Of a stretch of DNA of 43,638 nt, positions 40,335 through 43,638 are shown piece after piece. The position numbers and the translations under genes were made by a program. This DNA is from Gammaproteobacteria bacterium (lineage in GTDB: Bacteria > Pseudomonadota > Gammaproteobacteria > Arenicellales > JAANXG01), in contig JAHEIO010000028.1 of the NCBI GenBank assembly GCA_024639325.1, positions 1-43,638 of the forward strand. Direction: 5' to 3'. The stretch's first letter is position 1; each line of letters begins with the position of its first letter. The notes beneath the pieces were generated by a model that saw nothing but the letters and a program-made list of their open reading frames with translations, did not search any database and had not been told where the DNA came from.

Positions 40335-41580
40335 TGGACACCCGCAGTCTTTCGATTGCATCTATCGCCCGGCGGGCACTCCTCACGCCGTCCTCATGGA
40401 AACCCCAGCCCAGGTAGGCCCCGGCAAAATAGATTCTGTCGCGACCGTTGACATTCGCCATTTCGCGCTGAGCGCGCAGCGATTCCGGAGTATACACGGG
40501 ATGGTCATAGTGTCGGCGCAGCAGAATTTTGTTCCTATCGATACGGCAATCGGCGTTGAGTGATACCAGCAGCGGGGTGGATTCATCTATGCTTTGCAGC
40601 AGGTTCATATAGTAAGTAACCACGCAGTCTTCGCGTCGGCCCGCAAACCTGACCACGTTCCAGCTGGCCCATGCCTTCTGATTGCGGGGCATTACTGAAG
40701 CGTCGGAATGCAGCGTTACTTCATTGCTCTGATACGGGATAGCACCCAGAATCGATCTTTGTTCGACCATGCGCTCGTCTAACACGGCGCGGGCCTGGTC
40801 GCTGTGACACGCCAACACGACCGCATCGAAAACGACGTCATCGTCCGTGGTGGTCACCAGCACCCCATTGAGGGACTTTTTGACCTCGATTACCGGGGAA
40901 TTGACCCTGACACGGCCCGAATATTGTCTCTCGAATGCTTTGACATAAGTGGACGAGCCACCCGTAATCGTTCGCCAGGGCGGACGATTCGCCACCTGCA
41001 GCAAACTGTGGTTGTTCATGAATGCAACGAAATATCGGGCGGGAAAACGCGACACCGCTGCTGGGGGAGACGACCAAAGTGCGCTTGCCATGGGTATGAT
41101 GTGATTATGTACAAAATCACTGCCGTACCCATTGGCATCGAGAAATTCTCCGATGGTCAGATCATCGTCGCCGGAATGTAGAAGGCTCGGACTGTTTCTG
41201 TAGAACTTCAAAATATCCGATAGCATCCTATAGAACCCCGGGCGAATGAGATTCCTGCGCTCACAAATCAGGCCCCCAATGCTGGTCGCATTGTATTCCA
41301 GGCCCGAATTTTTGTCGCTTACGCTGAAGCTCATGTGCGAAGGCTGCGAGGCCACGCCCAGTTCGTCCATAAAACTGCAGAACAGCGGGTAGTTTTGTTG
41401 GTTGAAAACAATAAACCCAGTATCGACCGAACATACCCCGCCGTTTATCGTGACATGGTGAGTGTCGGTGTGTCCGCCCAACTGTGCGTTGGCCTCATAC
41501 AGCGTAACGTCATGACATCGCGCCAATTCGTAGGCCGAGTATATGCCGGAGATGCCTGCCCCGATGACGGCGAGCTTCAA
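40324..41580 (-). CDS. FAD-dependent amine oxidase-family protein (first gene of lipid operon)
   Basis: A 418-residue flavoprotein with an FAD-binding start (KLAVIGAGISGIYSAYELA), the second motif YEANAQLGGHTDTH, and the C-terminal flavin segment IYFAGAYLGWGFHEDGVRSARRA. In clusters with DUF1365 and cyclopropane synthase this family is thought to desaturate or oxidise acyl chains rather than amines. It starts the seven-gene minus-strand operon. Its promoter lies in 41581-41871, shared with the divergent NTF2-like gene; no clear -35 is seen, which fits an activator-dependent promoter. Confidence 0.87.
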   Translation of the reverse strand: MKLAVIGAGISGIYSAYELARCHDVTLYEANAQLGGHTDTHHVTINGGVCSVDTGFIVFNQQNYPLFCSFMDELGVASQPSHMSFSVSDKNSGLEYNATSIGGLICERRNLIRPGFYRMLSDILKFYRNSPSLLHSGDDDLTIGEFLDANGYGSDFVHNHIIPMASALWSSPPAAVSRFPARYFVAFMNNHSLLQVANRPPWRTITGGSSTYVKAFERQYSGRVRVNSPVIEVKKSLNGVLVTTTDDDVVFDAVVLACHSDQARAVLDERMVEQRSILGAIPYQSNEVTLHSDASVMPRNQKAWASWNVVRFAGRREDCVVTYYMNLLQSIDESTPLLVSLNADCRIDRNKILLRRHYDHPVYTPESLRAQREMANVNGRDRIYFAGAYLGWGFHEDGVRSARRAIDAIERLRVSNAA

Positions 41581-41768
41581 GCGAGTTTCCCCGACCGGGT
41601 GGTGCGCTGCCTGAATCCGGCCGCGCGCAATTCGGTACGTGGCATGGATTCGAGCTGCTTAACGTTGCATCTCCGGGTTGAGTGGCCGTGTTTCAGCGGC
41701 ATGGGTAATTTGTAGTTGGGCAAGGATAAAAGATGCGGCAATCTGCGCGGAATACTAATACCCGAATT

Positions 41769-41807
41769 GTGAACAAACCGTGAAGGCGCGGCGCCGGGCT
41801 GTTCACG
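41769..41807. promoter_or_regulatory. Direct repeats of 11-bp period in the divergent promoter of the lipid operon
   Basis: GTGAA at 41769-41773 and 41780-41784 are exactly 11 bp apart. The second copy forms an inverted repeat, CGTGAA...TTCACG (41779-41784 and 41802-41807). The same GTGAA-N6-GTGAA pattern is found on the other strand upstream of the response regulator operon (33429-33444), so these are candidate binding sites of that regulator. The sites lie about 90 bp upstream of the NTF2-like gene and about 190 bp from the amine oxidase gene. A TATCCT hexamer on the minus strand at about 41722 could be a -10. The rest of 41581-41871 shows no gene. Confidence 0.5.
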
Positions 41808-41871
41808 TGGCAATAACACGGGCTGCCCCAAACTTCAGACCGTAAATATTCAATATTGTGGACAGCATTCT

Positions 41872-42417
41872 TTGAAAAAAACGACAGTAGCGATTATGGC
41901 GGGAGTTTTGCTTTCGGGCGCCGCGACAGCGAACGACGATTCCGTAGCAATGTATTTGTCACTGACCGATTCGGGCAAAACGCTCGACCAGGAAATGATC
42001 GGGGGTTTTTCCCGCGTTTACGAAAATTTCCACGACAACACCCTAGAGCAGCGCGTAACAGAAACCTATGCGGAGACCGTTTATTTCAATGACACCCTTG
42101 TCACGCTGTCGACTCGCAAGGAATTGATCGACTATCTCGTAAAGTCGGGAGAGAGAACAAACTACATCAAAACCCGAATTCTCGACGTCGCGCAGAGCGG
42201 CGACGACACCTATGTCAGATGGCAGCTCGAAATGTCGTTCGACGTCATGGGAAGCGCGCGAACCTCGAACACGGTGGGGATGACTCATCTCCGATTTGAT
42301 GAAGGTGGAAAAATCGTCCTGCACCAGGATTTCTGGGACAGCGCCGGCGGATTCTATCAAACGCTTCCGCTAGTGGGACGGCTGATTTCTTGGGTGCGGG
42401 ATGGACTGCATCCCTGA
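41872..42417 (+). CDS. Exported NTF2/SnoaL-like domain protein
   Basis: A 181-residue protein starting at TTG 41872 (an ATG would lie inside the signal sequence). It has a signal peptide (about residues 1-21, cleavage near ATANDD) and a SnoaL/NTF2-like cone fold, suggested by FSRVYENFHDNTLEQRVTET, VRWQLEMSF and the end motif HQDFWDSAGGFYQTL. NTF2-like proteins of this type often accompany the amine oxidase-DUF1365-cyclopropane synthase cluster, so it may bind a lipid product in the periplasm. It is divergent from the lipid operon and probably co-regulated with it. Confidence 0.75.
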   Translation: MKKTTVAIMAGVLLSGAATANDDSVAMYLSLTDSGKTLDQEMIGGFSRVYENFHDNTLEQRVTETYAETVYFNDTLVTLSTRKELIDYLVKSGERTNYIKTRILDVAQSGDDTYVRWQLEMSFDVMGSARTSNTVGMTHLRFDEGGKIVLHQDFWDSAGGFYQTLPLVGRLISWVRDGLHP

Positions 42418-42562
42418 AACCCAAGCCGGACGAAGCCGTTGCTAGATCGACGGGGCCGGGGTGCAACCATTTTGTTACGCGCCGGGTTGCGGCTAGGCCG
42501 ACTTCCATTATCCGTTGCGGAATGAACCCTGCGGATTTGCCGCAACGAGCCGGCGGTGAATG

Positions 42563-42988
42563 TCACCGGACAAATTTCGTCTCGAGTATCACCAGCGAGT
42601 TGGTCCGCTCGACACCCCCGAGGTTGGCCAGCCCATCGAGCGTGGCGCTCAGTTTTTCGGTGGACTCCGCCGCGAGCACCGCGATGAGATCATAATCACC
42701 GCTGACGGCATACAGTGCACGAACCTCTCCGATCTTATCGATCTCGGATAGCGTCCGCCCGGTCAGCTTCTGGTCCACTTGAATCTGCACGTGGGCCTGG
42801 ATCAGATTCCGGTTGAGTTTTTCTCCATATTCGATTCTGTAGCCTGCGATCACTCCGTTGGTTTCCAGGCGCTTTAAACGGCTCTGGGCGGTGGAACGCG
42901 ACACGCCGAGGGCCCGGGCAAGTTGCGAAATCGAGATGCGTACGTTTTTACTGAGAGCACGCAAAAGTTTACGATCGAGATCATCCAT
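42563..42988 (-). CDS. Lrp/AsnC family transcriptional regulator
   Basis: A 141-residue protein with an N-terminal helix-turn-helix (ISISQLARALGVSRSTAQSRLKRLE) and a C-terminal RAM ligand-binding domain (LYAVSGDYDLIAVLAAES). Unlike the Nir proteins at 2013-4203, which share the fold, this one has the standard Lrp length and DNA-binding helix. It is divergent from the antiquitin-type dehydrogenase gene, so it probably controls that gene, perhaps in response to lysine or a breakdown product. Between the NTF2-like gene and its stop, 42418-42562 shows nothing recognised. Confidence 0.9.
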   Translation of the reverse strand: MDDLDRKLLRALSKNVRISISQLARALGVSRSTAQSRLKRLETNGVIAGYRIEYGEKLNRNLIQAHVQIQVDQKLTGRTLSEIDKIGEVRALYAVSGDYDLIAVLAAESTEKLSATLDGLANLGGVERTNSLVILETKFVR

Positions 42989-43112
42989 ATTGCTGTAGAA
43001 GTTCGTTGAATTGCATAGTTAGTATAATCAATATGTATATTATGATCATTCAATTTGACATGAAATAACCCCATCATATCGATTCGAACGATATTAAGGA
43101 GGGTTTGAATAC
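42989..43112. promoter_or_regulatory. Divergent Lrp-type control region and ribosome site of amaB-like gene
   Basis: This 124-base gap is A/T-rich against its surroundings, as expected for Lrp-type binding. It holds a TATAAT at 43023-43028 (plus strand), an ATGATCAT palindrome near 43042, and AATATGTATATT just before it. The downstream gene has a strong AAGGAGGG at 43096-43103, 9 bases before its ATG. The individual boxes are tentative. Confidence 0.45.
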
Positions 43113-43638
43113 ATGCAAACCGTGAGCCTGAAAAACGATTCCAGCGCTTCGAGCCAACGCAGGGCGATAGAGATTTCTCACTCTATCGGGTTGGACCCAG
43201 ATTTGCTCCAACGCGGCGACCTGGCCGTGAACTCACCCATTGACGGCAGCGAGATGGCGCGCGTTGACACGGACGATGAGAAATCGACCTCCGCCAAAAT
43301 TCAGAGAGCCGCGATTGCTTTTCGGGTCTGGCGCACGATGCCGGCGCCAAAGCGCGGGGAACTGATCCGACTGCTCGGCGAAGAGTTGCGGTCGCACAAA
43401 GCAGATCTCGGTGCGCTGGTTACGCTGGAAACCGGAAAGATTTACCGGGAAGGGCTCGGTGAGGTCCAGGAGATGATCGACATCTGCGACTTCGCCGTCG
43501 GGCTGTCAAGACAACTTTACGGACTTACCATGCCCTCTGAGCGCACGGGGCATCGGATGGCCGAGACCTGGCACCCCATGGGGGTTGTGGGGATTATCAC
43601 CGCTTTCAACTTTCCGGTTGCGGTGTGGTCATGGAACG
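43113..43638 (+). CDS. amaB: 2-Aminoadipate semialdehyde dehydrogenase (antiquitin/ALDH7-type), N-terminal part
   Basis: An ATG at 43113 with AAGGAGGG upstream opens a frame that runs off the window end; about 175 of the expected 500 or so residues are present. It shows the ALDH N-terminal NAD-fold with TLETGKIYREGLGEVQEMID and the ALDH7-like TWHPMGVVGIITAFNFPVAVWSWN (ends shown), which is typical of antiquitin. The catalytic Cys lies beyond the edge. It would oxidise aminoadipate semialdehyde, the product of the saccharopine dehydrogenase at 26473-27630, to aminoadipate. The gene symbol is by analogy with Pseudomonas amaB. Confidence 0.8.
   Translation, partial: MQTVSLKNDSSASSQRRAIEISHSIGLDPDLLQRGDLAVNSPIDGSEMARVDTDDEKSTSAKIQRAAIAFRVWRTMPAPKRGELIRLLGEELRSHKADLGALVTLETGKIYREGLGEVQEMIDICDFAVGLSRQLYGLTMPSERTGHRMAETWHPMGVVGIITAFNFPVAVWSWN

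Overview
The window (about 43.6 kb, high GC, closely packed and overlapping genes) looks like the chromosome of a denitrifying gammaproteobacterium, probably an environmental chemotroph. The grounds are a heme d1 biosynthesis cluster, a CuA-dependent heme-copper reductase of probable nitric-oxide-reductase type, and a membrane-lipid operon and lysine-degradation genes of proteobacterial type. No tRNA, rRNA, CRISPR array, transposase or phage gene was seen. The assignment to an organism is inference.

Layout. (1) 1-6976, plus strand: nirE (5' end outside the window)-nirC-nirF-nirDL fusion-nirG-nirH-nirJ-nirN, the heme d1 pathway for cytochrome cd1 nitrite reductase; nirS itself is not in the window. 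A palindromic REP-like element separates nirG from nirH. (2) 7137-12198, mostly minus strand: a metallophosphoesterase with an unrecognised partner, a truncated thiamine-diphosphate decarboxylase pseudogene, class II DAHP synthase, SirB2, bacteriohemerythrin and an exported unknown. (3) 12253-21718: a respiratory island. A minus-strand operon behind an FNR/NnrR-type box encodes a small membrane protein, a CuA subunit II, a heme-copper subunit I with Gln in place of the catalytic Tyr, heme o synthase, an SCO protein, a cytochrome b/2x[4Fe-4S]/MvhD-like fusion, a membrane-anchored unknown and a second heme-copper-like subunit I that lacks the CuB His pair. Facing it on the plus strand are a small membrane protein, a second SCO protein and a DUF420 protein. 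(4) 21897-24163: an M24 peptidase and a heptosyltransferase-like GT9. (5) 24669-33184: two EamA exporters, a secreted rhodanese, two saccharopine dehydrogenases (lysine catabolism) and a polar amino-acid ABC importer. (6) 33471-42417: a DUF1499 protein and an OmpR-type response regulator. The regulator runs tail-to-tail into a seven-gene overlapping operon (flavin amine oxidase, DUF1365, cyclopropane synthase, DUF2878, DUF1295, methyltransferase, sensor kinase), which has a divergent NTF2-like gene at its head. (7) 42563-43638: an Lrp-type regulator divergent from an antiquitin-type aldehyde dehydrogenase (amaB-like, cut by the window end) that would act further down the saccharopine route.

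How they may work together: regions 1 and 3 together suggest nitrite and NO respiration. Region 3 holds the most unusual biology: a quinone- or ferredoxin-linked cytochrome b/Fe-S/MvhD fusion co-encoded with a degenerate heme-copper subunit and a CuA-type NO-reductase candidate. Region 6 looks like a self-contained lipid-modification regulon whose kinase is encoded in the target operon. Matching direct repeats of 11-bp period lie upstream of the regulator operon and in the divergent promoter of the lipid operon.
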